Positions 53,974 through 62,054 of a stretch of 64,000 nt of DNA are shown here, piece after piece. Both the position numbers and the translations under genes were made by a program. Below the pieces are notes generated by a model. That model did no database searches. It was not told where the DNA came from and was given only the letters and a program-made list of their open reading frames with translations. Origin of the DNA: Bacteroidota bacterium (GTDB taxonomy: Bacteria; Bacteroidota; Bacteroidia; Chitinophagales; Chitinophagaceae); the NCBI GenBank assembly GCA_018267965.1, contig JAFDXK010000001.1, positions 620,001 to 684,000 of the forward strand, in the 5' to 3' direction. Within the stretch, counting starts at the first letter, position 1. Every line of letters begins with the position of its first letter.

Positions 53974-54997
53974 GTTGTGGTATTTTTAGAATAGTGGTGA
54001 AAGTGTCTTCGTTTTTTTGTGTTTCGAGCAAATCTGTCCTTGCGTATAATAAATATAATCTTCTTTTGATGCCTTCCAGTCCAAATCCTGTGCCTCGTGG
54101 TGTTTGATTATCCGCATCAAAAGGATTGGTAACCTTTACAATAAGGATATTGTCCTGGTTTTCGATGCTAACAGTAATGGTTACATTGCCTGTTCTTCCA
54201 TATAGCCCAAATTTAATGGCATTTTCCAACACGGGTTGCAATACGAAGGGTGGTATCATAGCATCATTGTTAAAATGCTTTTCGATATTCACTTTCAAGC
54301 GGTCGCCGAAACGAATAGCTTCAATAGATAAATAAGATTCGATATAACTCAATTCCTCATTAACAGGTATTTGTTCTTGTCCTTCTCGTTTAACCGAGCT
54401 GCGCAAGAAATCAGACAACTTGCCAATCATTTCCTGAGCTTTCTCAGGTGCTATCATGGTGAGAGCACTGATAGAGTTAAGGCTGTTATACAAAAAATGG
54501 GGCTGTAGTTGTTGTCTTAATTTATATAACTCTGCTTCGCGGTGGAGGTTTGTAATATCGTTCTGTTTTAAAAACTTGTTCTCTATTTTTTGTTTTTGTT
54601 TTTCAACAGCGCTGAAAGTAGCTACCCAGCAACAAATCAACCAGTTTACAAAATACCTTATCGGCATAGTAAGTGCCAGCCAGTTTTCATAAGTGTTATT
54701 GTCTGCGGCAACATACTTTTTTAAAATAAACAACGTACTATAACCACTTGCAAAAGCAAAGAAACTGCCGACTATTATAGCGTATAGTGTTAAGCCTACA
54801 CGAGTAGGGTAGGCATTTATACTTAATAACATTAGCCATGTGAACAGCCCAAGTGCTGCTATGTTGATAAAGCTTTCTGTGAGTGCTAAATTGTTAGGAG
54901 CATCAAGAAATTGAGAAAGAAATGCATAATGCAGTGTCCACACCACTATTGCTAATAGTGGTAACAGCCATCGCATATCCTTATGTATTAATGACAA
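53966..54997 (-). CDS. LytS/YehU-type sensor histidine kinase
   Basis: 343 residues. Four hydrophobic helices are in the N-terminal half (about 9-27, 41-60, 66-92, 113-130), followed by a coiled coil and the His_kinase domain with phospho-acceptor H167 in QLQPHFLYNSLNS. ATP-binding boxes follow (PPFVLQPVLENAIKFGL, GTGFGLEGIKRRL). The kinase phosphorylates the LytTR regulator next to it. The start overlaps the DUF4288 gene by ten bases. There is no extracellular sensing domain, so the membrane helices or the neighbouring LiaF-like protein may sense the signal. Confidence 0.92.
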   Translation of the reverse strand: MSLIHKDMRWLLPLLAIVVWTLHYAFLSQFLDAPNNLALTESFINIAALGLFTWLMLLSINAYPTRVGLTLYAIIVGSFFAFASGYSTLFILKKYVAADNNTYENWLALTMPIRYFVNWLICCWVATFSAVEKQKQKIENKFLKQNDITNLHREAELYKLRQQLQPHFLYNSLNSISALTMIAPEKAQEMIGKLSDFLRSSVKREGQEQIPVNEELSYIESYLSIEAIRFGDRLKVNIEKHFNNDAMIPPFVLQPVLENAIKFGLYGRTGNVTITVSIENQDNILIVKVTNPFDADNQTPRGTGFGLEGIKRRLYLLYARTDLLETQKNEDTFTTILKIPQHV

Positions 54998-55323
54998 TTA
55001 TCGGCTTGTTTTACGTTTATGCTGGATGGTTCGGCCCAAAGAGGCGAGGCTATTGGTGTTACCTCTCGTACTTCAGAAAACAAAAGAGTGCCATGCATCA
55101 CATTGATTTCCTGCAGGTCTTTTACGGCTACCAGTTCCCATGCAATGGTGCGCCCGTGCCTGTCCACAAAAGTGGCCTCTTCTTCTTTGGCTACAACCCT
55201 TGCCTGAAATAAGGCATCATGAGTGTCTGTTCCATAAACAAGTCGCCATTGTTCTTCATATTGTTCTGTACTAATGCCGTCGCATTTAATACGGTAGATG
55301 ATTTGTGCAGTGTAGGTTTTCAT
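54988..55323 (-). CDS. DUF4288-like protein
   Basis: 111 residues, cytoplasmic, no membrane segment. The sequence TAQIIYRIKCDG..., then TDTHDALFQARVVAKEEEATFVD, then TIAWELVAVKDLQEINVM and GTLLFSEVRE follows the small DUF4288 pattern (strand, helix with A-rich middle, strand, W-E-F/L-V motif). The function of this domain is not known. It is the second gene of a four-gene overlapping operon with a LiaF-like membrane protein and a two-component pair. The context suggests an accessory role in that signalling. Confidence 0.75.
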   Translation of the reverse strand: MKTYTAQIIYRIKCDGISTEQYEEQWRLVYGTDTHDALFQARVVAKEEEATFVDRHGRTIAWELVAVKDLQEINVMHGTLLFSEVREVTPIASPLWAEPSSINVKQADNCH

Positions 55324-55361
55324 AAATATTGCGAGATTTATCCCCTTGTGAGAAATTTTAG

Positions 55362-56126
55362 TTAATATGATTTTATTTCAATGCTGCCAAAGCTGCAATT
55401 ACCTTTCAATACCAACACTTTCTTTTCTTCGGTTGTAGCTGTAGCAGTGCGTATGTGACGATGATCTTCTACACTGGCCAGCGTAGTGTCTATTTCATTT
55501 TGTATTTCCCAGTGCGATGGTACTATCAACTCTATGCCACCAAAACTCACCTTCAGATTTAATACCATAGGCTGTGTTGTACTATCTGCCTGAACCATAT
55601 TTATCTCTACACCGCCAAAACTCGTATTAACGTTACCCCCCTTAAAGTCTTTAGACGTCACTATTTCTTTTCGCCCGCCAAACGTTACGTCAATATTCAA
55701 TGTGTTTTCACTGCTTGTTACTACCTGCATTCTCTCATGCCAACCTTTTCTGTGATTGTTTGATTTTAATGCTATCATCACGCCGCCGATAATTAACATG
55801 AAAGGCCAAAACAAATCACTGCTGCTTGCACCCCAGATTGTTTGTTCAGGTATCAGGTGCGCACTGCCTATCAATATCAATATCCACCAGGCATGGTTAT
55901 GAAAACGTTTTTTTATGCCTATCAGCAAACCAAGCACTATCAAACCTATTGGCCAAAGTGTTCCAAAATTGAAATAAGGTAAGTTCAGCTGTTTCATGAA
56001 AAGAAAGACACCCAAAAGGGCAACAACTACACCGAACCATATTTTATCTCCCTTGTGATTCCTCATATGGCGCATACGGCGACGGTTCCAATCTTCCTGC
56101 TGCCAATTTTGAATATTATGTCTCAT
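55362..56126 (-). CDS. LiaF-like membrane protein
   Basis: 254 residues. A polar, basic N-terminus (RRRMRHMRNHKGDK) precedes four short membrane helices (about 30-125) with GTLWPIGLIVLGLLIGI and LFWPFMLIIGGVMIALK, the repeating pattern of the LiaF transmembrane domain. The C-terminal part (about 135-254) has repeated TFGG/SFGG turns (IDVTFGGRKEIV, NTSFGGVEI, KVSFGGIELIVP, NCSFGSIEI), characteristic of the LiaF C-terminal beta-helix domain. In Firmicutes LiaF restrains the LiaSR envelope-stress system; here it sits upstream of LytS and LytTR in the same role by analogy. Confidence 0.85.
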   Translation of the reverse strand: MRHNIQNWQQEDWNRRRMRHMRNHKGDKIWFGVVVALLGVFLFMKQLNLPYFNFGTLWPIGLIVLGLLIGIKKRFHNHAWWILILIGSAHLIPEQTIWGASSSDLFWPFMLIIGGVMIALKSNNHRKGWHERMQVVTSSENTLNIDVTFGGRKEIVTSKDFKGGNVNTSFGGVEINMVQADSTTQPMVLNLKVSFGGIELIVPSHWEIQNEIDTTLASVEDHRHIRTATATTEEKKVLVLKGNCSFGSIEIKSY

Positions 56127-56145
56127 TATCTATGATTTAACGATG

Positions 56146-56233
56146 TAAAAGTATAGTCATGCAGATAGTAATAAAAGCCCGATTAGGTTAAACCTGAAGG
56201 GAAATCGGTAAAAGCGGTAAATAAGTCGGTAAA
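56146..56233 (-). promoter_or_regulatory. Regulatory region of the LiaF-LytSR operon with three TTTACCG direct repeats
   Basis: Minus-strand TTTACCG occurs three times (CGGTAAA on the plus strand at 56206-56212, 56215-56221, 56227-56233), with start-to-start spacing of 9 and 12 bases. An 11-base palindrome AGGTT-A-AACCT lies at 56185-56195. A possible -7 box TACTTTTA is at 56146-56153. LytTR regulators bind direct repeats, so autoregulation is plausible. Confidence 0.45.
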
Positions 56234-56236
56234 CGA

Positions 56237-57286
56237 TTAATCGAGTTTGGAAGGTTCCCATTTCAGTTTTGGGAACGTCTTTTTTCGAAGGGCGAAATAC
56301 TGCCAAACTATACTTTTAGGGTATATGGCACTGGTCAACCTGTGGGTAATGAGCTTTTTATTCTCTTTACGGCGTTTCAGCCATTTTCCGAGGCTGCCAT
56401 AGAAGTGAAAATGTGCTTTGATAATAGTGAACATGCCCTTTACATTGCCACTCAGTAACATTTGTAAGCCTGCAATGCCATCTAATATAAACCTGAGCGG
56501 GAAGAGCCATAATAGCTTTGATGAGCGCTCATTTTTCAATAACAGTATAAGACTGTTCCTGAAATTATAGTATAGCTTTTGAGGACTACCATAACTAATA
56601 ACACTGCCGCCAACATGGTATACTGTTGATTGGCCGGTATAACCAATTTTATACCCGGCATTGCGCAAACGCCAACAAAGGTCTACTTCTTCCATGTGCG
56701 CATACAAATCAGGGTCTAACCCACCCATTTTATGATACAGGTCTGCACGAATCATCAGGCAGCCACCTGAAGCCCAGAAGACCTCTATGTCGTCGTTATA
56801 CTGCCCATGGTCTTTTTCAAGGTCATTGAATATGCGGCCTCTGCAAAACAGATACCCGAACTTATCCATGAAACCACCACCTGCACCGGCATATTCAAAG
56901 TACTCTCTATCACGATAGTACCTGATTTTCGGTTGGCAAGCGGCTAACCCCTGATATCGCTGCATAGCATGAAGCAACGGCGGGAACCAGCCTTCTGTTA
57001 CTTCAAAGTCTGTACTAAGCAGCACATAGTATTTAGCTTGAATCTGCTCCAGCGCTTCTGCATAGCCATGAGAAAAACCGTTGTTGATGGCTATTTGTAC
57101 AATCTTGATGGTAGGGTAGTTCTCTTGCAGATAAGACAAGGTATCGTCGGTAGATGCATTATCTACCACGATAACATCATACCCCGTCTTTGCTTCTGCT
57201 ACAATTAACGGCAAAAATAACTCATGCCATTTTCTGCCATTGTAGCTAAGTATGACAACGGCTGTATCTTGCTGGCACGAAATCAT
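56237..57286 (-). CDS. GT2 family glycosyltransferase
   Basis: 349 residues. The N-terminal GT-A domain shows VVILSYNGRKW, VDNASTDDTLSYL and NGFSHGYAEAL. The DxD-type site reads STDFEVTEGW, and a WASGGCLMIRADLYHKMGGLDPDLYAHMEEVDLCWRLRNAGY region is typical of rhamnosyl-like transferases. The C-terminal part (about 240-310) has hydrophobic segments that may anchor it to the membrane. It transfers one sugar in surface-polysaccharide assembly; the acceptor is unknown. It is 15 bases downstream of a small membrane protein on the same strand. Confidence 0.9.
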   Translation of the reverse strand: MISCQQDTAVVILSYNGRKWHELFLPLIVAEAKTGYDVIVVDNASTDDTLSYLQENYPTIKIVQIAINNGFSHGYAEALEQIQAKYYVLLSTDFEVTEGWFPPLLHAMQRYQGLAACQPKIRYYRDREYFEYAGAGGGFMDKFGYLFCRGRIFNDLEKDHGQYNDDIEVFWASGGCLMIRADLYHKMGGLDPDLYAHMEEVDLCWRLRNAGYKIGYTGQSTVYHVGGSVISYGSPQKLYYNFRNSLILLLKNERSSKLLWLFPLRFILDGIAGLQMLLSGNVKGMFTIIKAHFHFYGSLGKWLKRRKENKKLITHRLTSAIYPKSIVWQYFALRKKTFPKLKWEPSKLD

Positions 57287-57301
57287 TGCTTACGCTAATG
57301 A

Positions 57302-57529
57302 TTATTTATACTTGGGATCGTAAAGTGTATTGTCAGGAGCCACTACGTCATCATTCTTTTTGAACTTGTGTTCATACAGATTGTAACATCCTGCCCATGC
57401 AAAAATGAAGAAACCAAAGAAAAACAACAGGAACAAAAACCTGGATTTAGAAGGTTTATTCAACTCTATATCTGCCGGGTTGTCTAAATCTGCGTCTTGG
57501 CCTGTATAACTTGTATTGCTATGTTGCAT
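57302..57529 (-). CDS. Small single-helix membrane protein
   Basis: 75 residues from the ATG at 57529. A longer start at 57559 is possible, but the likely -7 box TATTTTTG (57557-57564 on the minus strand) would place transcription start at about 57550, inside that extension. One membrane helix (about 32-50, FLLFFFGFFIFAW), a polar N-terminus with TGQDADLDNPADIELNKP, and a short C-terminal tail are visible. It probably shares an operon with the GT2 gene. No family. Confidence 0.6.
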   Translation of the reverse strand: MQHSNTSYTGQDADLDNPADIELNKPSKSRFLFLLFFFGFFIFAWAGCYNLYEHKFKKNDDVVAPDNTLYDPKYK

Positions 57530-57556
57530 GTGAAAAAGAATATAATTTTTCGCCAA

Positions 57557-57564
57557 CAAAAATA
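57557..57564 (-). promoter_or_regulatory. Putative -7 box for the 57302/56237 unit
   Basis: Minus-strand TATTTTTG, an exact TAnnTTTG match. No TTTG is found at the usual -33 spacing; it decides the start of the small membrane protein in favour of 57529. Confidence 0.4.
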
Positions 57565-57622
57565 ATATTATTCCCTCAAAATCATAATATTTTTAACTTC
57601 ATTTCGTTTTGAATGCGGATTT

Positions 57623-58759
57623 ATGCGCCAATACCTGAACTGGAAGACATATTTGATAATTGTAGCTATGTGTATAGTGGGTGCATCGCTCTATTATACC
57701 AACCAGTTGGCGGCAAAATTAGCCTTTGAAGAAAGAAAGAATGTAGAACAACTTGTAGAGGCTTTGAAAATACAGGGCAGTTCTGAAGACCTGCAGGCTT
57801 TGCAATTGGCAACTGCGGTTATAGAACAAAACAAAACCATACCGCTGATTTTAACTAACGATAAGGATATTATTGTTGACTCTAAAAACCTTGATACACT
57901 CAGCGAGAAAAAAGATACCAACTATGTACGCAACAGGTTGGCAGAATTTAAAGACCTGCATAAGCCTATAGAGTTTTCGTACACAGGGGTAAAACAAAAA
58001 GTATACTATGGGCAGTCATACCTGCTGATACAATTACGCTATTACCCTTATGTGCAGCTAACAATCATTATTCTGTTTCTGCTGATAGTATTGTTTGCAT
58101 TGACCACTGCAAACCGTTCCTTGCAAAACCAGGTATGGGCAGGGTTGTCGAAAGAAACCGCACATCAGTTAGGTACGCCACTTAGCTCGATAGAGGCCTG
58201 GCTTGAAATATTAAAGGACAGCGATATAAACGCCGAGGCAGTAGCTGAAATGCAGAAAGACCTTGACAGGCTGAAACTTGTTGCTGACCGCTTTAGCAAG
58301 GTAGGTAGTGCCCCGCAATTAGATGAACAGGATTTGGTGCCCCGTATGCAAAATATGGTAGAGTACATGCAAAAACGCTCTCCCAATAAAGTTAATATAT
58401 CGCTTAAGACAACTACGGACGAAATACCTGTAAATATCAGTGGCCCGTTGTTTGATTGGGTAGTGGAAAACCTGGTTCGTAATGCGCTGGATGCCCTGAA
58501 CGGACAAGGCTCAATCACAGTATCATTGCAGGATAACGGACAGCAGGTGATAGTGGATGTTACCGATACGGGTAAGGGTATACCTAAACAAAACCTGAAG
58601 AAAATATTTGCCCCCGGCTTTACTACTAAAAAGCGTGGGTGGGGCTTAGGTCTTACATTATCCAAACGTATCATAGAACAATTTCATCACGGTTCTTTGT
58701 TTGTAAAACACTCTGAACTGGGTAAGGGTACAACCTTCAGGATAATATTGAGAAGATAG
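57623..58759 (+). CDS. Sensor histidine kinase without an adjacent response regulator
   Basis: 378 residues. Membrane helices at about 9-26 and 143-163 bracket a periplasmic domain of roughly 115 residues. A cytoplasmic kinase core follows: H-box KETAHQLGTPLSS (H181), N-box VENLVRNALDAL, G1 DTGKGIP, F-box IFAPGFTTK and G2 GWGLGLTLSKRI. The HQLGTP H-box is the one found in many Bacteroidota kinases. No receiver gene lies on either side, so it is an orphan kinase. No terminator is seen before the tRNA gene. Confidence 0.92.
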   Translation: MRQYLNWKTYLIIVAMCIVGASLYYTNQLAAKLAFEERKNVEQLVEALKIQGSSEDLQALQLATAVIEQNKTIPLILTNDKDIIVDSKNLDTLSEKKDTNYVRNRLAEFKDLHKPIEFSYTGVKQKVYYGQSYLLIQLRYYPYVQLTIIILFLLIVLFALTTANRSLQNQVWAGLSKETAHQLGTPLSSIEAWLEILKDSDINAEAVAEMQKDLDRLKLVADRFSKVGSAPQLDEQDLVPRMQNMVEYMQKRSPNKVNISLKTTTDEIPVNISGPLFDWVVENLVRNALDALNGQGSITVSLQDNGQQVIVDVTDTGKGIPKQNLKKIFAPGFTTKKRGWGLGLTLSKRIIEQFHHGSLFVKHSELGKGTTFRIILRR

Positions 58760-58760
58760 T

Positions 58761-58792
58761 TTTTGACTTTAGGGTTTCAAAATATACCTTTG
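58761..58792 (+). promoter_or_regulatory. Promoter of tRNA-Leu(GAG)
   Basis: TTTTG (58761-58765), 19 bases, TACCTTTG (58785-58792), 15 bases ahead of the tRNA. One of the cleanest promoter matches in the window. Confidence 0.7.
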
Positions 58793-58807
58793 CAATCCCT
58801 TAAAGAT

Positions 58808-58891
58808 GCGGAGGTGGCGAAACTGGTAGACGCACTACTTTGAGGTGGTAGCGGGGTAACAGCCGTGGGAGTTCGAATCTCCTCTTCCGCA
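58808..58891 (+). tRNA. tRNA-Leu(GAG)
   Basis: An 84-base class II tRNA. The acceptor GCGGAGG pairs with CTTCCGC (one G-T), the anticodon stem CTACT/GGTAG holds the loop TTGAGGT (anticodon GAG), a long variable arm follows, the T loop is TTCGAAT and the discriminator is A. CCA is not encoded. Confidence 0.97.
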
Positions 58892-58894
58892 CGA

Positions 58895-58924
58895 AAAAGA
58901 GCTATTCATTTGAATAGCTCTTTT
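58895..58924. terminator. Terminator after tRNA-Leu(GAG), shared with lutA
   Basis: AAAAGAGCTATTCA and TGAATAGCTCTTTT form a 14-base-pair perfect stem around TT. It lies between the tRNA and the convergent lutA. Confidence 0.88.
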
Positions 58925-58947
58925 ATATTTTATCTTGTTTAGAATCT

Positions 58948-59676
58948 CTACCACCCACTTGCCAACACATCAGCAATGTGGATAGTTTTCATTGGTAAGT
59001 TATTGTGGTTGATATAACCCTGTACGTGCATCATGCAGGAAACATCTGTCGTTATCATGTATTCAGCACCTGTTTCCATCGCGCTTTTTACTTTGGTTTG
59101 TGCCATGCCTATTGATATAGGTTCATATTTTACAGCAAATGTTCCACCAAAGCCACAGCAGGTTTCGCATTCTTTCATTTCTACCAGTTCCAGGCCTTTT
59201 ACATTAGCCAGTAACTTACGAGGACCGCTTTTTATACCACATTCACGCAGCGCACCGCAGGCATCGTGATAAGTAGCTTTGCCGTTAAATGTCGCTCCTA
59301 TGTTATCTACTTTCAGTACATCAGTAAGAAACTCGGTAAACTCATACATATTGCTGCGTACCTTATTGCTCAGCAAATGCTCTGGGCTGTTTTGCATCAT
59401 CTTGTCGTAATAATTACGAACAAAACCGGTGCAAGAGCCGCTTGGTCCAACTATATAACCTTCGCCTTCAAAATCGTGCAGGAATTTTTTTGCTACATCT
59501 CTTGTCTCTTCCCAATAACCTGCATTGAAAGCAGGTTGCCCGCAGCAGGTTTGTTTTGTATTATAGCTTACTTCACATCCTAATTTCTCCAGCACTTTTA
59601 CCATATTCATCCCTGTTTCAGGATACAGTTGGTCTACAAAACAAGGTATGAAGAGTTGAACTTTAGGCATCGGCAA
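58948..59676 (-). CDS. lutA: Iron-sulfur lactate oxidation protein LutA
   Basis: 242 residues with two CCG domains, the redox cofactor module of heterodisulfide-reductase-type proteins. The first is CCGQPAF at C44/C45, the second CCGFGG at C173/C174. IPCFVDQLYPETGMNMVKVL and YHDACGAL complete the known LutA (YkgE) sequence. LutA with LutB and LutC oxidises L-lactate to pyruvate. Neither partner is adjacent here; the next gene on the strand is ribH, 18 bases away, so the function may depend on distant genes. Confidence 0.9.
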   Translation of the reverse strand: MPMPKVQLFIPCFVDQLYPETGMNMVKVLEKLGCEVSYNTKQTCCGQPAFNAGYWEETRDVAKKFLHDFEGEGYIVGPSGSCTGFVRNYYDKMMQNSPEHLLSNKVRSNMYEFTEFLTDVLKVDNIGATFNGKATYHDACGALRECGIKSGPRKLLANVKGLELVEMKECETCCGFGGTFAVKYEPISIGMAQTKVKSAMETGAEYMITTDVSCMMHVQGYINHNNLPMKTIHIADVLASGW

Positions 59677-59693
59677 TAATTAATCGGATAAAA

Positions 59694-60206
59694 TTAATGA
59701 GTTTGTGAATGATATGCACGCCCGTTTTGTATCATTTTCAAAGCAGCAATGGCTGCTTCTTCACCTTTATGGCCATGAATCCCACCGAGGCGTTCCCAAG
59801 CCTGTTGTTCATTGTCTAAGGTAAGCACGCCAAATATAACAGGTATAGGCAGCATTAAATTAAGGCGTGTTATACCTTCTGTAACAGCTTTGCACACATA
59901 ATCAAAATGTGGTGTGCCGCCACGTATCACGGTACCAAATGCAATGATGGCTTCAACGGCTGACTCCGGCTTTTCGAAAGTATATTCAAACAATTGTTTG
60001 CACGCAAATGGCAATTCAAAGCTGCCCGGTACGGCAATCTTATGAGTAGTGATATTGAATTTAGAAAATATCTTATCAGCACCCGCTATCAGTTCATTGA
60101 TGATCTTCTCATTCCATTCGGTATATACAACTCCTACTCGCGTGCCTGCAAGAGTTTCCAATCCTGAAGTGTCGAGTAATGAACTGCTATTTGATGATTG
60201 TGCCAT
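59694..60206 (-). CDS. ribH: 6,7-dimethyl-8-ribityllumazine synthase
   Basis: 170 residues, penultimate step of riboflavin synthesis. It forms a pentamer or icosahedral shell in the family. Motifs are VVYTEWNEKI, VPGSFELPFACKQL, the catalytic region AFGTVIRGGTPHFDYVC, VTEGI and PVIFGVLTLDNEQQAWERLGG. The N-terminus has about 20 extra residues compared with the shortest relatives. It works with RibBA at 20705 although the two are 39 kb apart. It is preceded by a hairpin that can end the upstream TPR transcript, so the two may be separately controlled. Confidence 0.95.
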   Translation of the reverse strand: MAQSSNSSSLLDTSGLETLAGTRVGVVYTEWNEKIINELIAGADKIFSKFNITTHKIAVPGSFELPFACKQLFEYTFEKPESAVEAIIAFGTVIRGGTPHFDYVCKAVTEGITRLNLMLPIPVIFGVLTLDNEQQAWERLGGIHGHKGEEAAIAALKMIQNGRAYHSQTH

Positions 60207-60210
60207 ATTG

Positions 60211-60247
60211 AAAATAAAAACCCCTTTTCGCCAAAGGTAAAAAGGGG
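60211..60247 (-). terminator. Terminator between the TPR gene and ribH
   Basis: CCCCTTTT (60221-60228) and AAAAGGGG (60240-60247) form an eight-base-pair stem. On the minus strand it ends with a T-rich stretch at 60211-60220. Confidence 0.65.
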
Positions 60248-60269
60248 AGTTTGATAATTTGATGATTGA

Positions 60270-60965
60270 TTAATCGTGATCGCCTAAATGGCCTAAATAT
60301 TTTTCTACATCACGTGCTTCCTGGCTTTGAGGATATTCATCGCGGATGCGTTCGTAGTATTTCTTAGCGTCTTCATTTTTGTTGTTCAATTCGCAAAGAA
60401 GAGCCAGACGTTGCAAATACATTGGAGTCAGCTGGTTATCGTTTTTATTCCCGATAGCTTTTTCATAAGCTTCCATCGCTTTCTTCTGGTTGTTTGTTTC
60501 CATGTAAGCATCGCCTAATGCACCGCTTGCAGCATAAGTTAACAAAGAACCATGTCCGTCAAAATCTTCGAGGTATTTTACTGCGTTTTTGAAATCACCC
60601 ATTTGCAAGTAACAAACACCTGCATAATAGTTACAAAGGTTAGCAGTTTTGGTGCCGCTGAATTTTTTCATTGCTTTCAGGAAGCCCGAATGTTGGCCGT
60701 CACCATTTAATGCAAGGTTCAGAGAATCCATTTCAAAATAACGCTGAGCAAAAGAAATAGCTGTTGCAGCTTTTTCTTCTCTTGGTTTAAGATACCATTG
60801 TGTATAGGTGAAATAACCCAATACAGCCACTAATACAACTGTTACAATAGTATTAACGCGCTTTTTGTTTTTTTCATACATTTCTAACAACCTGTCCAGC
60901 GCCTTGCTTTCGTCGTTGTTCACCGTTTGTTGGGTTCCCGGGTTGTTTCTAGCTGAATTTGCCAT
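60270..60965 (-). CDS. Membrane-anchored TPR protein (YfgM-like)
   Basis: 231 residues. A soluble N-terminus of about 35 residues precedes one membrane helix (TIVTVVLVAVLGYFTYTQW, about 39-57). A periplasmic tetratricopeptide region follows (FSGTKTANLCNYYAGVCYLQMGDFKNAVKYL, then ASGALGDAYMETNNQKKAMEAYEKA, and YLQRLALLCELNNKNEDAKKYYERI). The architecture matches E. coli YfgM, a partner of periplasmic chaperones and of the SecY machinery, though sequence identity looks low. The position beside ribH, pdhA and recF is a frequent one in this phylum. Confidence 0.8.
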   Translation of the reverse strand: MANSARNNPGTQQTVNNDESKALDRLLEMYEKNKKRVNTIVTVVLVAVLGYFTYTQWYLKPREEKAATAISFAQRYFEMDSLNLALNGDGQHSGFLKAMKKFSGTKTANLCNYYAGVCYLQMGDFKNAVKYLEDFDGHGSLLTYAASGALGDAYMETNNQKKAMEAYEKAIGNKNDNQLTPMYLQRLALLCELNNKNEDAKKYYERIRDEYPQSQEARDVEKYLGHLGDHD

Positions 60966-61012
60966 TTACTTTTTATGAATTATAATTGATTAATGCTTGA
61001 TTATTGAATGAG

Positions 61013-62005
61013 TTAGTCTGTAATATAAGGATAATCGTCTTCAACGTAAATATCCTTGTATAATTCGCTATCATCAGGCCATGGGCTTTCTTCCGCAAAT
61101 TTTACAGATTCTTCTACTTCCAGACGTACTTTTTCGTTGATAGCCTCTATTTGTGCTTCTGTAGCCCATTTATTATCCATGATGGTTTTAAGCACCTGGT
61201 TAATAGGGTCTTTGTCTTTATACTCTTCTACTTCTTCTTTTGTACGGTATTTAGCAGGGTCACTCATAGAGTGTCCGCGATAACGATAAGTCTTAATTTC
61301 CAACAGGGTAGGTCCGCCTTTTTCACGTGCACGTTTTACGGCACGTTCTATTGCTTTATGCACATCTTCGCAGCTCATACCGTCAACTGTATCGCCGGGC
61401 ATATCGTAGGCATCAGCCATGCGTGATATGTCGGTTGTTTTTGAAGTACGTTCTACTGAAGTGCCCATTGCATAATAGTTATTTTCGCAAATGAATACTA
61501 CAGGCAGGCTCCATAATACAGCCATATTGAATGCTTCGTGCAGCAAACCCTGACGGGCAGCACCATCACCAAACATACATATCGTCACACGGTCATTATT
61601 ATTATACTGGTCGGCAAAAGCAATACCTGCACCTAAGCCTATCTGGCCACCTACGATACCGTGGCCACCAAAAAAGCGTTTTTCTTTAGAGAAGAAGTGC
61701 ATACTGCCCCCCTTGCCCTTTGTACAGCCTGTAGCTTTACCATACAATTCAGCCATGCATTCATTAGCTGACATCCCTTTGGCAATAGCCAGGCCATGGT
61801 CACGGTAGGCTGTTATCAGGTTGTCATCGTCTTTGATGGCTGTCATCATACCGGCAGCTACAGCTTCCTGTCCTATATACAAGTGACAAAAGCCGCGTAT
61901 TTTTTGCATACCGTACAATTGACCTGCTTTTTCCTCAAAACGACGCAAAAGCAGCATTATCTCGTACCAATACAAATATGTTTCTTTACCGAAAGGAGTC
62001 TGCAC
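61013..62005 (-). CDS. pdhA: Pyruvate dehydrogenase E1 component, alpha subunit (GTG start)
   Basis: 330 residues, thiamine-diphosphate enzyme that with the beta subunit decarboxylates pyruvate. The first codon is GTG (62003-62005), giving MQTPFGKETYLYWYEIM, a good match to the family. Motifs are AYRDHG, SMHFFSKE, FFGGHGIVGGQ, and the TPP-binding GDGAARQGLLHEAFN (146-160). The YRGHSMSDPAKYR loop of E1 alpha subunits lies at about residues 254-266. The beta subunit is not beside it. It is divergent from recF, with the start codons 49 bases apart (counting from 62055). Confidence 0.93.
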   Translation of the reverse strand: MQTPFGKETYLYWYEIMLLLRRFEEKAGQLYGMQKIRGFCHLYIGQEAVAAGMMTAIKDDDNLITAYRDHGLAIAKGMSANECMAELYGKATGCTKGKGGSMHFFSKEKRFFGGHGIVGGQIGLGAGIAFADQYNNNDRVTICMFGDGAARQGLLHEAFNMAVLWSLPVVFICENNYYAMGTSVERTSKTTDISRMADAYDMPGDTVDGMSCEDVHKAIERAVKRAREKGGPTLLEIKTYRYRGHSMSDPAKYRTKEEVEEYKDKDPINQVLKTIMDNKWATEAQIEAINEKVRLEVEESVKFAEESPWPDDSELYKDIYVEDDYPYITD

Positions 62006-62013
62006 GGTTTTTC

Positions 62014-62021
62014 TAAATTTG
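62014..62021 (+). promoter_or_regulatory. Putative -7 box of recF promoter
   Basis: TAAATTTG fits TAnnTTTG and predicts a transcript start near 62028, past the TTG at 62019. It therefore favours the GTG at 62055 as the recF start. Confidence 0.4.
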
Positions 62022-62054
62022 TGCGAATTTATAAAAACTTTCGTTCCCTTCTGC

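Noticed and set aside
62019-62054. TTG at 62019 as recF start
   Set aside because: It overlaps a good TAnnTTTG box, and the RecF opening begins only after the GTG at 62055.
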